Shown here: positions 1-5,986 of the stretch, piece after piece
How positions within the stretch are numbered: the first letter of the stretch is position 1
How the letters are laid out: the number at the start of each line of letters is the position of its first letter
DNA from: Rhodothermaceae bacterium
Lineage (GTDB): Bacteria > Bacteroidota > Rhodothermia > Rhodothermales > Rubricoccaceae
NCBI GenBank assembly: GCA_013003465.1
Contig: JABDIZ010000350.1
Span: 1 to 6,490, forward strand
Length of the DNA stretch: 6,490 nt
Reading direction: 5' to 3'
The notes under the pieces: model-generated
What the model was told of the DNA's origin: nothing
Databases searched by the model: none
What the model saw: only the letters and a program-made list of their open reading frames with translations
Program-made: the position numbers and the translations under genes

Positions 1-121
1 CCGCATCCACCGTGCCCAAGAGCCGCACCCCGCCCATCCGCGCGAGCGCAGCCGCCCGACGCGCCCCGCGCCGCCCGGCACCGATCACACCAACCCGAAG
101 CGACGAGGAGCGCTCAGCCAT
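1..121 (-). CDS. Gfo/Idh/MocA-family oxidoreductase, N-terminal fragment (runs off left edge)
   Basis: Reading the minus strand from an ATG at 121 gives 40 codons open to the window edge. Residues 8-20 form a beta strand followed by a GxGxxG dinucleotide-binding turn (G14, G16, G19). An amphipathic Ala/Arg-rich helix follows, then a second strand ending in an acidic residue (D39), the position that usually contacts the adenosine ribose in NAD-type Rossmann folds. The phrasing VGVIGAGRRG followed by a strand ending TVDA is typical of Gfo/Idh/MocA dehydrogenases (sugar, inositol or related oxidoreductases). The substrate cannot be told from this piece because the catalytic C-terminal domain is missing. 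The gene is transcribed divergently from the secreted nuclease. The ATG was chosen because it lies eight residues before the first Rossmann strand, as expected. Another Rossmann oxidoreductase class is possible but fits less well. Confidence 0.78.
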   Translation of the reverse strand, partial: MAERSSSLRVGVIGAGRRGARRAAALARMGGVRLLGTVDA

Positions 122-269
122 GCGACCCAAACTAACCCGATGTTTACACCAGCGGACACCCTGCCCGGCTAGCTTGACAGGTTGCTCGTATACAGGGGCG
201 CTCGCCGTGCTGATGGTGCCCCGGCACGCAGCTTGCCCTTCGGCAGACCAACTGCATCCCTGCCTCTCT
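122..269. other. Divergent intergenic region between the oxidoreductase and the nuclease
   Basis: These 148 bases separate two divergently transcribed genes, so they should hold promoters for both. No convincing promoter was found. A TTGACA (174-179) and a TATACA (189-194) are both present on the plus strand, but only 9 bases lie between them, too few for a sigma-70 type pair. An imperfect hairpin lies at 209-232: GCTG pairs with CAGC on the outside, and GTGC pairs with GCAC (216-219 with 224-227) on the inside. No T-run follows, so it is not an intrinsic terminator; it could sit in the nuclease leader. The plus-strand reading frame of the nuclease stays open through here, but the predicted residues have no protein-like character and would cover the oxidoreductase start. 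Confidence 0.6.
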
Positions 270-1484
270 ATGCCCCTTCGCTTCGTCCTCCTCCTGCTCT
301 TCGTGCTTGCCGCTGGCGTTTCGGCTTCGGCCCAAACGCTACCGGCGGTCGGCACCGACGCCACGCTGGATGTGGCGACGTGGAATATCGAGCACTTCGG
401 CAATCCCGGGTCCGGCCCGCTCAATGAGGAGCTTCAGTTTCAAAACGTGCTGGCCGTCCTGCGGCAAGCCGATGTGGACGTGTGGTCGCTTCAGGAGTTG
501 GATTTCGAGGACACCTTCGACCGCCTCCTCGACTCACTCGGGGCGGACTTCGACGGCCAGTGGTTTGCCGATGAAACCGCTTCGTTTGACATCGGCTACG
601 GGTTTGTGTGGCGGACGGCCACCATCACCGCGCCTCAAGTCACCAAGATTCTGACGGGCTCGTCCTTCGAATTCGCCAGTCGTCCACCGCTTCAGCTCAC
701 GGCTACTGTCATCCTACCGGATACGACGGTGGAGGTGCGCTTTATCAACGTGCACATGAAGGCCGGTGCTAGCGCCGAGGACTACGACCGCCGCCTCGCA
801 GCCTCGGCTATCCTGAAGAACTACACGGACAATCAGCAAGCGGTCGGCAGAAACATCGCGATCCTCGGCGACCTCAACGACGAACTCGTCCAGTCGATTC
901 GCACCAACGAGGAGTCGCCCTACCGCAACTTCCTCGACGACGCCGACTACCTCTTCGCCACACGCGACTTTGACCAGTCCGGCTCCAGCGGTGACACCAA
1001 CACGTTTTGCTCGAGTTCGACGTGCAGCAGCGGCTCGGTGCTCGACCACATCATCGCCACGAGCCCGCTCGCCGACGACTACGAGGCGGGCTCTGTCGCG
1101 CGGTATGACGCTGCCCTCGCCGACATCACGGGCTACACCTCCACGACCTCGGATCACGTTCCGGTCACGGCCCGCTTCAACTTCGGCCTCACCACGCCGA
1201 ACGAGGCCGGGCCTCCTGCCCGAACCTTTGCCCTCGAGGCGCCCTATCCGAACCCGTTCACGGACCAGGCGACCTTCGTCTACACCGTGGGCGAGGCCGG
1301 GCCCGTCCGTGTGGAACTCTTCGATGCGCTCGGGCGGCGCGTGGCGGTCCTCGCCGATGAAAACAAAGCGCCGGGCTCGTACCGTGTTCGCCTCAACGGC
1401 GCACGCCTGACGCCGGGCCTCTACGTGGTGCGATTGACGAGCGAAACACGAACAGCTACCCGTCGCTTGATCCGCGTCCGCTAA
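270..1484 (+). CDS. Secreted endonuclease/exonuclease/phosphatase family protein with T9SS C-terminal sorting domain
   Basis: A 404-residue exported hydrolase. Residues 1-21 are a Sec signal peptide (short basic start, Leu-rich core, cleavage likely after SASA before Q22). Residues 33-305 carry the EEP (DNase I-like) motifs in order: TWNIEHF (N39, E41), SLQEL (metal-binding E76), NVHMK (H162), GDLND (D201, N203), LDHI (D259, H260) and SDHVPV (D295, catalytic-type H296). The core therefore looks catalytically intact and should cleave phosphodiester bonds with a divalent metal. Whether the substrate is DNA, RNA or a small phosphodiester is not visible. C247 and C252 could form a disulfide. Residues 318-404 are a type IX secretion sorting domain with YPNPF at 326-330 and a conserved GLYVVRL strand, implying transport across the outer membrane to the surface or medium. 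The frame is open back to position 12, but the start at 270 is chosen because it begins the signal peptide and avoids the divergent gene. No Shine-Dalgarno precedes it. Its TAA stop is one copy of the direct repeat flanking the element at 1485-1665. Confidence 0.93.
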   Translation: MPLRFVLLLLFVLAAGVSASAQTLPAVGTDATLDVATWNIEHFGNPGSGPLNEELQFQNVLAVLRQADVDVWSLQELDFEDTFDRLLDSLGADFDGQWFADETASFDIGYGFVWRTATITAPQVTKILTGSSFEFASRPPLQLTATVILPDTTVEVRFINVHMKAGASAEDYDRRLAASAILKNYTDNQQAVGRNIAILGDLNDELVQSIRTNEESPYRNFLDDADYLFATRDFDQSGSSGDTNTFCSSSTCSSGSVLDHIIATSPLADDYEAGSVARYDAALADITGYTSTTSDHVPVTARFNFGLTTPNEAGPPARTFALEAPYPNPFTDQATFVYTVGEAGPVRVELFDALGRRVAVLADENKAPGSYRVRLNGARLTPGLYVVRLTSETRTATRRLIRVR

Positions 1485-1537
1485 GAGGCTGTTTGGACTG
1501 GAGGCGAGCAAGCGAGAAGCGAGCCCTTCCAGGCGCG

Positions 1538-1553
1538 TGACCCCGCAGGGTCA
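1538..1553. repeat. Perfect hairpin inside the MITE-like element
   Basis: TGACCC (1538-1543) and GGGTCA (1548-1553) form a perfect 6-bp stem around a CGCA loop. It has no following T-run. It could fold in the transcript reading out of the nuclease gene or form part of a cruciform, so any termination or RNA-stabilising role would be factor-dependent or structural. Confidence 0.6.
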
Positions 1554-1561
1554 GGGAGCGC

Positions 1562-1621
1562 AGCGACCTCACCAGACGATGCGCGAGCATCGGCGATGCA
1601 ACGGAACGCCGACGGGTCGCT
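1562..1621. repeat. Nested stem-loop with a GNRA tetraloop inside the MITE-like element
   Basis: AGCGACC (1562-1568) can pair with GGTCGCT (1615-1621). Inside this outer stem, CGATGC (1577-1582) and GCATCG (1587-1592) form a perfect 6-bp stem closed by a GCGA tetraloop of the stable GNRA class. A third copy of CGATGC follows at 1594-1599 and could compete for pairing. The arrangement resembles the folded interior of bacterial MITEs transcribed as part of a neighbouring mRNA. Whether it acts as RNA or merely reflects palindromic DNA cannot be told from the sequence. Confidence 0.5.
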
Positions 1622-1665
1622 TCGGAGCCGTTCGCAGCCCGCGTCCGCTCGCCCCAAACAGCCGC

Positions 1666-1752
1666 TAAACGCCTCCCCAGGAATTCACGGGGCACTGTGA
1701 CGCGCATGCGTAGACTTTGGATCGAGTCTAAACAACCTGCTCGATTCGCTTC
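1666..1752 (+). promoter_or_regulatory. Upstream region of the ferric ABC operon (probable promoter region)
   Basis: These 87 bases lie between the MITE-like element and the start codon of the iron-binding protein, so the operon promoter is most likely here or within the element. An 8-bp palindrome, CGCATGCG, sits at 1703-1710 immediately before the dyad at 1711-1730. TAGACTTTG at 1711-1719 is a near match, with one extra base, to the -7 element TAnnTTTG used by Bacteroidota-type sigma factors. No matching upstream TTG element was found at proper spacing, so the promoter is only a suggestion. No Shine-Dalgarno precedes the ATG at 1753. Confidence 0.35.
1711..1730. promoter_or_regulatory. Candidate operator: dyad TAGACT-N8-AGTCTA upstream of iron uptake operon
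   Basis: A perfect 6-bp inverted repeat, TAGACT (1711-1716) and AGTCTA (1725-1730), is separated by 8 bases and ends 22 bases before the binding-protein start codon. It is AT-rich against a GC-rich background and overlaps the best promoter-like string in the gap. Size, symmetry and position fit a dimeric repressor site. Because the genes downstream import ferric iron, a metal-responsive regulator (DtxR/MntR or Fur class) is the natural candidate, but the half-sites do not match the classical Fur box and the regulator is not in this window. It might alternatively form a leader hairpin. Confidence 0.45.
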
Positions 1753-2793
1753 ATGCGTCGCCTCACCGCTTTTCTCGCGCTCCTGCTCGTTCTTCCGCTC
1801 GTCGCCTGCACGAGCGATTCTGACCCGGAACCCACCACCGAAGACGACGGGCCGCTCGTCATCTATTCCGGCCGCAAGGACGTACTCGTCGACCCGCTCG
1901 TGGAGCGCTTCCGTGCCGCCACGGGCCTCGATGTGGAGGTCCGCTACGGTTCCGATGCCGAACTGATCGCCGCGCTCGAAGAGGAAGGCGACGCAAGCCC
2001 CGCCGATGTCTTCTGGGCCAACACAGCCGGGGCGCTCGGCGCCGCAGCCGAGGCCAACCTGCTCACGACGCTGCCCGACAGCCTGCTCGCGATGCCGGAT
2101 GCCTTCGTGCCGTCGAGCGGGCGCTGGGTGCCTGTGACGGTGCGCTTCCGTGTGATGGCCTACAGCCCCGCCCGCGCCGACACTGCGGCCTTCCCGGCCT
2201 CCGTCCTCGACCTGCCCGACGACCAGGCGCTGCGCGGGCGCATCGGGTGGACGCCCACCTATTCGTCCTTCCTCGACTTCGTGACGGCGCTGCGCGAGAC
2301 GGAAGGCGAGGCGGCGGCCCGGACGTGGCTCAACGGCATACGGACCCTCGATCCGAAGGCGTACGCCTCCAACACGCCCATGCTCGAAGCCCTCCAGGCG
2401 GGCGAGATCGATGTGGCGCTGACCAACCACTACTACGTCCTCCGCGTGCTCCAAGACGAGGCGCGTGAGGCCGGGGACGAGCCGCCCATCGCCACGTACC
2501 ACTTTGGCGCAGGCGATGCGGGCAACCTGGCCCTCGTGACGGGCGCGGGCCTGCTGACCAACGGCGGCCACCGCCGGGCGGCCCAGCGCTTCCTCCGGTT
2601 CCTGCTCTCGCCCGAGGCGCAGGCCTTCGCCGCCGAGGAGGTCCACGAATACCCCGTCACCCGCGATGTAACGGTGCCCGACTACTTCCTCCCCTTCGAT
2701 GAGGCCGTCGCTCTCAGCCCGGCCTTCGACTCCGAGCGGCTTCGCGCCATTGAGGCGACGACGCAGCTCCTCCGCGAACTGGAACTCCAGTAA
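1753..2793 (+). CDS. fbpA: Ferric iron ABC transporter substrate-binding lipoprotein (FbpA/Idi type)
   Basis: A 346-residue periplasmic binding protein that should capture Fe3+ and hand it to the permease encoded next. Residues 1-18 are a lipoprotein signal peptide ending in the lipobox LVAC with C19 as the lipidated residue, so the protein is membrane-anchored. Residues 20-32 are an acidic linker. The mature domain starts with LVIYSGRKD (35-43), the usual first strand of iron-binding FbpA/FutA/HitA proteins. NHYYVLR at 225-231 contains adjacent Y227 and Y228, matching the tyrosine pair that ligates Fe3+ in this family. The N-terminal Y38 and Y170 are further possible ligands. The C-terminal segment with FLLSPEAQAF (283-292) is also typical. 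Length is normal. It is the first gene of a three-gene transporter set, 41 bases ahead of the permease gene. Specificity for iron rather than another anion or metal is inferred from the tyrosines and the permease partner. Confidence 0.92.
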   Translation: MRRLTAFLALLLVLPLVACTSDSDPEPTTEDDGPLVIYSGRKDVLVDPLVERFRAATGLDVEVRYGSDAELIAALEEEGDASPADVFWANTAGALGAAAEANLLTTLPDSLLAMPDAFVPSSGRWVPVTVRFRVMAYSPARADTAAFPASVLDLPDDQALRGRIGWTPTYSSFLDFVTALRETEGEAAARTWLNGIRTLDPKAYASNTPMLEALQAGEIDVALTNHYYVLRVLQDEAREAGDEPPIATYHFGAGDAGNLALVTGAGLLTNGGHRRAAQRFLRFLLSPEAQAFAAEEVHEYPVTRDVTVPDYFLPFDEAVALSPAFDSERLRAIEATTQLLRELELQ

Positions 2794-2834
2794 GGGAGAA
2801 GAGGATCTAGGGACTGGCCACCAGGGATTCGCCC

Positions 2835-4421
2835 ATGCCCACCCTCTTCCCCAGTGCCCATCCCGCAGTCTCCCTGAGCGCGCTCCGGCGCGTTCAGCTG
2901 CGGCCCTACCTCTGGGGCCCGGTCGTGTTGGTGACCGCCGGTGTGCTTGTGCCGCTCGGCTACCTCGTGCTCCGCGCCTTCGAAGCGGACGCGGCGACGC
3001 TTGCCGCGCTCGTCTTCCGGGCGCGCAATGCGATGCTGCTGGGCCACACCGTCGGGCTGGCCGTCGGCGTCCTGGCCGTCGCGACGGTGCTGGCGGTCCC
3101 GCTGGCGTGGCTGGTGACGCGGACGGATCTGCGCGGCAAACGACTCGCCACGCTGTTGGGCGTGCTGCCGCTGGCGATCCCGGGGTATGTGATGGCCTAC
3201 GCCCTCCTCGGCGCGACGAGCCGCGGCGGGCTCCTCGTCGGCCTGGGCCTGCCCCGCCCGAGCGGCTACACGGGCGCCCTGCTCGCGCTTGGCCTGTACA
3301 CGTTCCCCTACCTCTTCCTGAACCTGCGGTCGGCGCTCCTCGGCCTCGACCCGTCGCTGGAGGAAGCCGCGCGGTCGCTGGGCACCTCGCCCCGCCAGGT
3401 CGCGCGGCGCGTCGTGCTGCCGCAGCTTCGCCCCGCGTTCTTCGCCGGAAGCCTGCTCGTCGTACTCCACGTCCTCGGCGATTTTGGCGTCGTCTCGCTG
3501 ATGCGCTTCGAGACGTTCAGCTATGCCATCTACCTCCAGTATTCGACGGCGTTCGACCGCATCTACGCGGCGTGGCTGGCGCTCATGCTACTGAGTCTGA
3601 CCGGCGGCCTCCTCGTGCTGGAAGCGCGCTTACTGCGCGGGCGGCAGTTCGCCCGGACGGGCTCGGGAGCTGCGCGGCGGGCCGATCCCACCCCGCTCGG
3701 CCGCTGGACGATTCCGGCGTATGCGTTCATCGTGCTCGTGGGGCTGGCGAGCGTCGGCGTGCCCGTCGCGACGGTGCTGCACTGGCTCGGGCGCGGCGCC
3801 GAGTCGGTGGCATGGGGCGCACTCGGCAGCGCACTGTGGGATTCGACGCGCGCGGCCGTTCCGGCGGCGCTAGTCGCCGCAGCCCTGGCGCTGCCGGTGG
3901 CCTACCTCGGGGTGCGTCGCCCGTCGCCTGCGGCGCGCGTGTTCGAGCGCATCGCCTACCTCGGCTACGCGACGCCGCCGCTGGCTTTCGCCCTTGCCCT
4001 CATCGTGTTCTCGCTGCGCGCGATGCCGGGGCTGTACCAGTCGCTGGCGCTCCTGATCGGCGCGTACGCGCTGCACTTCCTGGCCGAGGCCATCGGGCCG
4101 GTGCGAAGCGCGTTGTACCAGGCGCCCCCGCGCGTGCAGGAGGCGGCGCGGATTCTCGGGCGCTCGCCGCTGCGCGCCTTCTTCGACGCCACGTTCCCGC
4201 TGCTCCGGCGCGGCCTCGGTGTGAGCGCCGCGTTCGTCTTTCTGTCGGCCCTCAAGGAACTCCCGATCACGTTTCTGCTTTCCCCGCTCGGCTTCCGCTC
4301 GCTGGCGATGGGCGTGTGGAGCGCCGCAGGCGAATCCCTCTTCGCCGTCGCCGCGCCCTATGCCCTCGTGCTGATCCTGACCTCCATGCTGCTCGTCGGC
4401 CTGTTGCTGCGCGACACGTGA
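2835..4421 (+). CDS. fbpB: Ferric iron ABC transporter permease with two fused transmembrane domains (FbpB type)
   Basis: A 528-residue inner-membrane protein with about 12 hydrophobic segments, beginning after a short cytoplasmic N-terminus (first segment near 26-47). It is an internal duplication. The first BPD-type permease half spans about 65-265 and carries an EAA loop starting EEAARSLGTSP (176-186). The second half spans about 335-525 with an EAA loop starting QEAARILGRSP (435-445). These loops dock onto the ATPase, so one chain supplies both transmembrane halves, the usual architecture for FbpB/CysTW-like iron permeases of 500-560 residues. The hydrophilic stretch at 268-290 links the halves. 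The start at 2835 is preceded by AGGGA about 9 bases upstream, a modest ribosome-binding match. The stop is 7 bases before the ATPase start, so the two genes are surely cotranscribed. A long alternative frame across this region is an Arg/Pro-rich shadow. Confidence 0.95.
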   Translation: MPTLFPSAHPAVSLSALRRVQLRPYLWGPVVLVTAGVLVPLGYLVLRAFEADAATLAALVFRARNAMLLGHTVGLAVGVLAVATVLAVPLAWLVTRTDLRGKRLATLLGVLPLAIPGYVMAYALLGATSRGGLLVGLGLPRPSGYTGALLALGLYTFPYLFLNLRSALLGLDPSLEEAARSLGTSPRQVARRVVLPQLRPAFFAGSLLVVLHVLGDFGVVSLMRFETFSYAIYLQYSTAFDRIYAAWLALMLLSLTGGLLVLEARLLRGRQFARTGSGAARRADPTPLGRWTIPAYAFIVLVGLASVGVPVATVLHWLGRGAESVAWGALGSALWDSTRAAVPAALVAAALALPVAYLGVRRPSPAARVFERIAYLGYATPPLAFALALIVFSLRAMPGLYQSLALLIGAYALHFLAEAIGPVRSALYQAPPRVQEAARILGRSPLRAFFDATFPLLRRGLGVSAAFVFLSALKELPITFLLSPLGFRSLAMGVWSAAGESLFAVAAPYALVLILTSMLLVGLLLRDT

Positions 4422-4428
4422 TGCACCC

Positions 4429-5478
4429 ATGACGCCCCTGCTCTCCGTCCATTGCCTCTCGAAGACGTTCCACGATGGCACGCTGCCAGTCGTGAACGGG
4501 CTCTCGTTCGAGGTGGCCGAGGGCGAGCTCTTCGCGCTCCTCGGGCCGAGCGGCTGCGGCAAGACGACGGCGCTCCGCCTCATCGCCGGATTCATGCGGC
4601 CGGATCGCGGTTCGATCACGGTCGATGGCCGGGTGCTGGCCGACGAACGTACGTTCGTCCCGCCCGAGAAGCGCGGCATCGGGTTCGTGTTTCAGGACTA
4701 TGCGCTGTTCCCGCACCTGACCGTTGCACAAAACGTGGCCTTCGGCCTGAAGCGCGGCAAACGATCCGAGCGAGACGCGCGAGTGGACGAGGTACTGAAG
4801 CTGGTCGGGCTGGAGGGGTTGGAAGCGCGCTTCCCGCACGCGCTCTCCGGCGGACAGCAACAGCGCGTCGCGCTCGCCCGCGCCTTGGCACCACGCCCGC
4901 GCCTGCTCCTCCTCGACGAACCGTTCTCCAACCTCGACGCGCTCTTCCGCAACGAGATGCGCGAGCGCGTCCGTGCCATCCTCAAGGCCGAGGGCGTTAC
5001 CGCCGTCCTCGTCACGCACGACCAGGAGGAAGCCCTCCTCTTCGCCGACCGCCTCGCCGTGATGCAGAGCGGACGACTCGACCAGATCGGCACGCCGGAG
5101 GAGATTTACCTGACGCCGCGCACGCTCTTCGTGGCGCAGTTCCTGGGGCAGACCAACCTCGTGCTCACCCAGGCACACGGCCTCGAAGCGGATTCGGTCT
5201 TCGGACCACTGCAGCTCCACCGCAAGGCCGAGGGGCCAGTTCTCGTTTCCATCCGCCCCGAGCACTTCGCCATCGCCCGCACCCCCGAACACACCGACGC
5301 GATGGAGGCGACGGTGCTAAGTCGCGCCTTCCGGGGCCACGACATCACCTACCGCGTGCAGGTAGGGCCGGTGGACTGCCTCGTGCACACGCACAACCGC
5401 GAGCCTTTCGCGCCGGGCGACACGGTGTACGTCCGCGCCGTCGAGCCCGCCGTCGTGCTGGACAAGGCCGGAGCATAA
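4429..5478 (+). CDS. fbpC: Ferric iron ABC transporter ATP-binding protein (FbpC type) with TOBE domain
   Basis: A 349-residue ATPase that should power the permease encoded 7 bases upstream. All nucleotide-binding motifs are intact: Walker A GPSGCGKTT (39-47, K45), Q-loop Q89 in FVFQD, signature LSGGQQQ (139-145), Walker B LLLLDEP (159-165, with E164), D-loop SNLD (167-170) and H-loop H197 in THDQEEA. Residues about 275-345 form a TOBE-type beta domain beginning VLVSIRPEHF, typical of the importer subfamily that includes FbpC, PotA and CysA. Neighbours point to iron rather than polyamine or sulfate. Length is usual for FbpC. The ATG at 4429 is preferred because it begins directly at the first ABC strand; an ATG overlapping the permease stop at 4421 is out of frame. 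No terminator is visible after its stop codon. Confidence 0.95.
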   Translation: MTPLLSVHCLSKTFHDGTLPVVNGLSFEVAEGELFALLGPSGCGKTTALRLIAGFMRPDRGSITVDGRVLADERTFVPPEKRGIGFVFQDYALFPHLTVAQNVAFGLKRGKRSERDARVDEVLKLVGLEGLEARFPHALSGGQQQRVALARALAPRPRLLLLDEPFSNLDALFRNEMRERVRAILKAEGVTAVLVTHDQEEALLFADRLAVMQSGRLDQIGTPEEIYLTPRTLFVAQFLGQTNLVLTQAHGLEADSVFGPLQLHRKAEGPVLVSIRPEHFAIARTPEHTDAMEATVLSRAFRGHDITYRVQVGPVDCLVHTHNREPFAPGDTVYVRAVEPAVVLDKAGA

Positions 5479-5549
5479 GTCAGGACTTCATCAGGACGCT
5501 GTGGTGGCGAGCGGCTTACTTTCGCAGCCCCCGTTCAGCCGCCTCTTCT
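5479..5549 (+). promoter_or_regulatory. Gap between ATPase and lipoprotein genes with an 11-bp-spaced direct repeat
   Basis: The 71-base gap contains TCAGGAC twice, at 5480-5486 and 5491-5497. Their starts are 11 bases apart, about one helical turn. TACTTTCG at 5517-5524 is one mismatch from the Bacteroidota-type -7 element TAnnTTTG and lies 25 bases before the next start codon. No upstream TTG element is properly spaced. No terminator hairpin with a T-run is present, so read-through from the transporter genes is likely, with or without an internal promoter. Confidence 0.25.
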
Positions 5550-5969
5550 ATGCGTGCCGTCCTGCTCGTTCTCCCCCTGGCCCTGTTGGCTGGTTGCCGG
5601 TCGGTAGCCCCCGCTTCTACGGACACGGTCCTCGCCATCGACTTTTTGCAGACGCTGCCTGGCGAGCAGGCCGACTACCTCCGCTTCGTCGATCTGAACT
5701 GGCGGACGGCGCGGGCGGTGGCGCAAGCCGAGGGCGCCGTCGTCCGCTACGAGGTGCTCGCCCGCGAGCCTTCGGAAGATGAATGGGACGTAATGCTCAT
5801 CACCGAGTACGCCAGCGAGGCGGCCTACGCCGAGCGTGAGGCGATCTTCGCGCGCATCTTCGAAAGTCCCCGCTGGACCCTCCAACTCATCGACGGCAAG
5901 AACTCACGCGACATGGCCAGCTTCGTGGGTGAGCCCGTCGTCGTACGTCGCCAGAGCCAGAGCCCGTAG
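5550..5969 (+). CDS. Small lipoprotein with probable dimeric alpha/beta-barrel (ABM/NIPSNAP-like) domain
   Basis: A 139-residue predicted lipoprotein. Residues 2-15 are a short signal peptide ending in the lipobox LAGC, with C16 lipidated. After a brief Ser/Thr linker, residues 26-115 read as strand (VLAIDFLQ), a PGEQADYL turn leading into a Trp-containing helix (W51), strand (VRYEVLA), strand (DVMLITEY), then a second helix rich in Ala and Glu. That order, with a PG-x-x-x-x-YL turn, resembles dimeric alpha/beta-barrel proteins such as antibiotic-biosynthesis-monooxygenase-like and NIPSNAP-like families common in Bacteroidota. No catalytic or heme-binding residue can be assigned. The start at 5550 is chosen because it begins the signal peptide; the open frame upstream lies in the shadow of the ATPase gene. 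It follows the iron importer in the same direction at 71 bases, so a shared transcript is possible but a functional link is unproven. Confidence 0.82.
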   Translation: MRAVLLVLPLALLAGCRSVAPASTDTVLAIDFLQTLPGEQADYLRFVDLNWRTARAVAQAEGAVVRYEVLAREPSEDEWDVMLITEYASEAAYAEREAIFARIFESPRWTLQLIDGKNSRDMASFVGEPVVVRRQSQSP

Positions 5970-5986
5970 AACCACCTCGTCGCATA
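5970..5986. other. Convergent junction with a 12-bp-period repeat
   Basis: Only 17 bases separate the stop of the lipoprotein gene from the stop of the cupin gene on the other strand. GTCGCATA occurs at 5979-5986 and again at 5991-5998, the second copy inside the 3' end of the cupin gene. No bidirectional intrinsic terminator is visible, so transcripts from the two sides probably overlap. Confidence 0.5.

Larger units (their letters stand above)
1485..1665. mobile_element. MITE-like non-autonomous element (IS5-type ends) inserted at a stop codon
   Basis: This 181-base non-coding block begins GAGGCTGTTTGG (1485-1496) and ends with CCAAACAGCCGC (1654-1665). The ends are inverted repeats matching at 11 of 12 positions. 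A second shared block lies just inside each end: GGCGAGC at 1503-1509 and GCTCGCC at 1647-1653. TAA occurs directly on both sides (1482-1484 and 1666-1668), consistent with a 3-bp TNA target duplication. From memory, ends of the GAGGCTGTTTG type with TNA targets occur in some IS5-family groups, so a non-autonomous IS5-type derivative is the leading interpretation. No transposase is encoded. The left TAA is the nuclease stop codon, so insertion left that protein unchanged. Long frames crossing the block are Arg-rich translations without domain features. The alternative is a REP/BIME-like palindromic repeat. Copy number in the genome is unknown from this window. Confidence 0.62.

Noticed and set aside
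174..194. TTGACA and TATACA as a sigma-70 promoter for the nuclease
   Set aside because: The spacer is only 9 bases; 17 bases from TTGACA the sequence is GC-rich and unlike a -10 box.
12..269. An 86-residue N-terminal extension of the nuclease frame
   Set aside because: It overlaps the divergent oxidoreductase start, has an Arg/Pro-rich composition without domain features, and would bury the signal peptide that begins at 270.
1456..2646. Long minus-strand frame antisense to the iron-binding protein
   Set aside because: Arg/Gly/Glu-rich shadow of a well-supported gene in high-GC DNA; it also crosses the mobile element and shows no domain.
2794..2834. Possible terminator or attenuator between binding protein and permease genes
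   Set aside because: No stable stem with a T-run; the 41-base gap is normal for binding protein/permease spacing.
2699..4432. 577-residue plus-strand frame overlapping the permease
   Set aside because: Arg/Ala/Pro-rich composition with no membrane segments or motifs; the overlapping frame at 2835-4421 has two clear EAA loops and hydrophobic segments.
4267..5292. Minus-strand frame antisense to the ATPase
   Set aside because: Composition typical of a high-GC antisense shadow; the opposite strand has all ABC ATPase motifs.
4452..5549. N-terminal 366 residues of the long frame that ends in the lipoprotein
   Set aside because: Out-of-frame shadow of the ATPase; only the part from 5550 has a signal peptide and protein-like composition.
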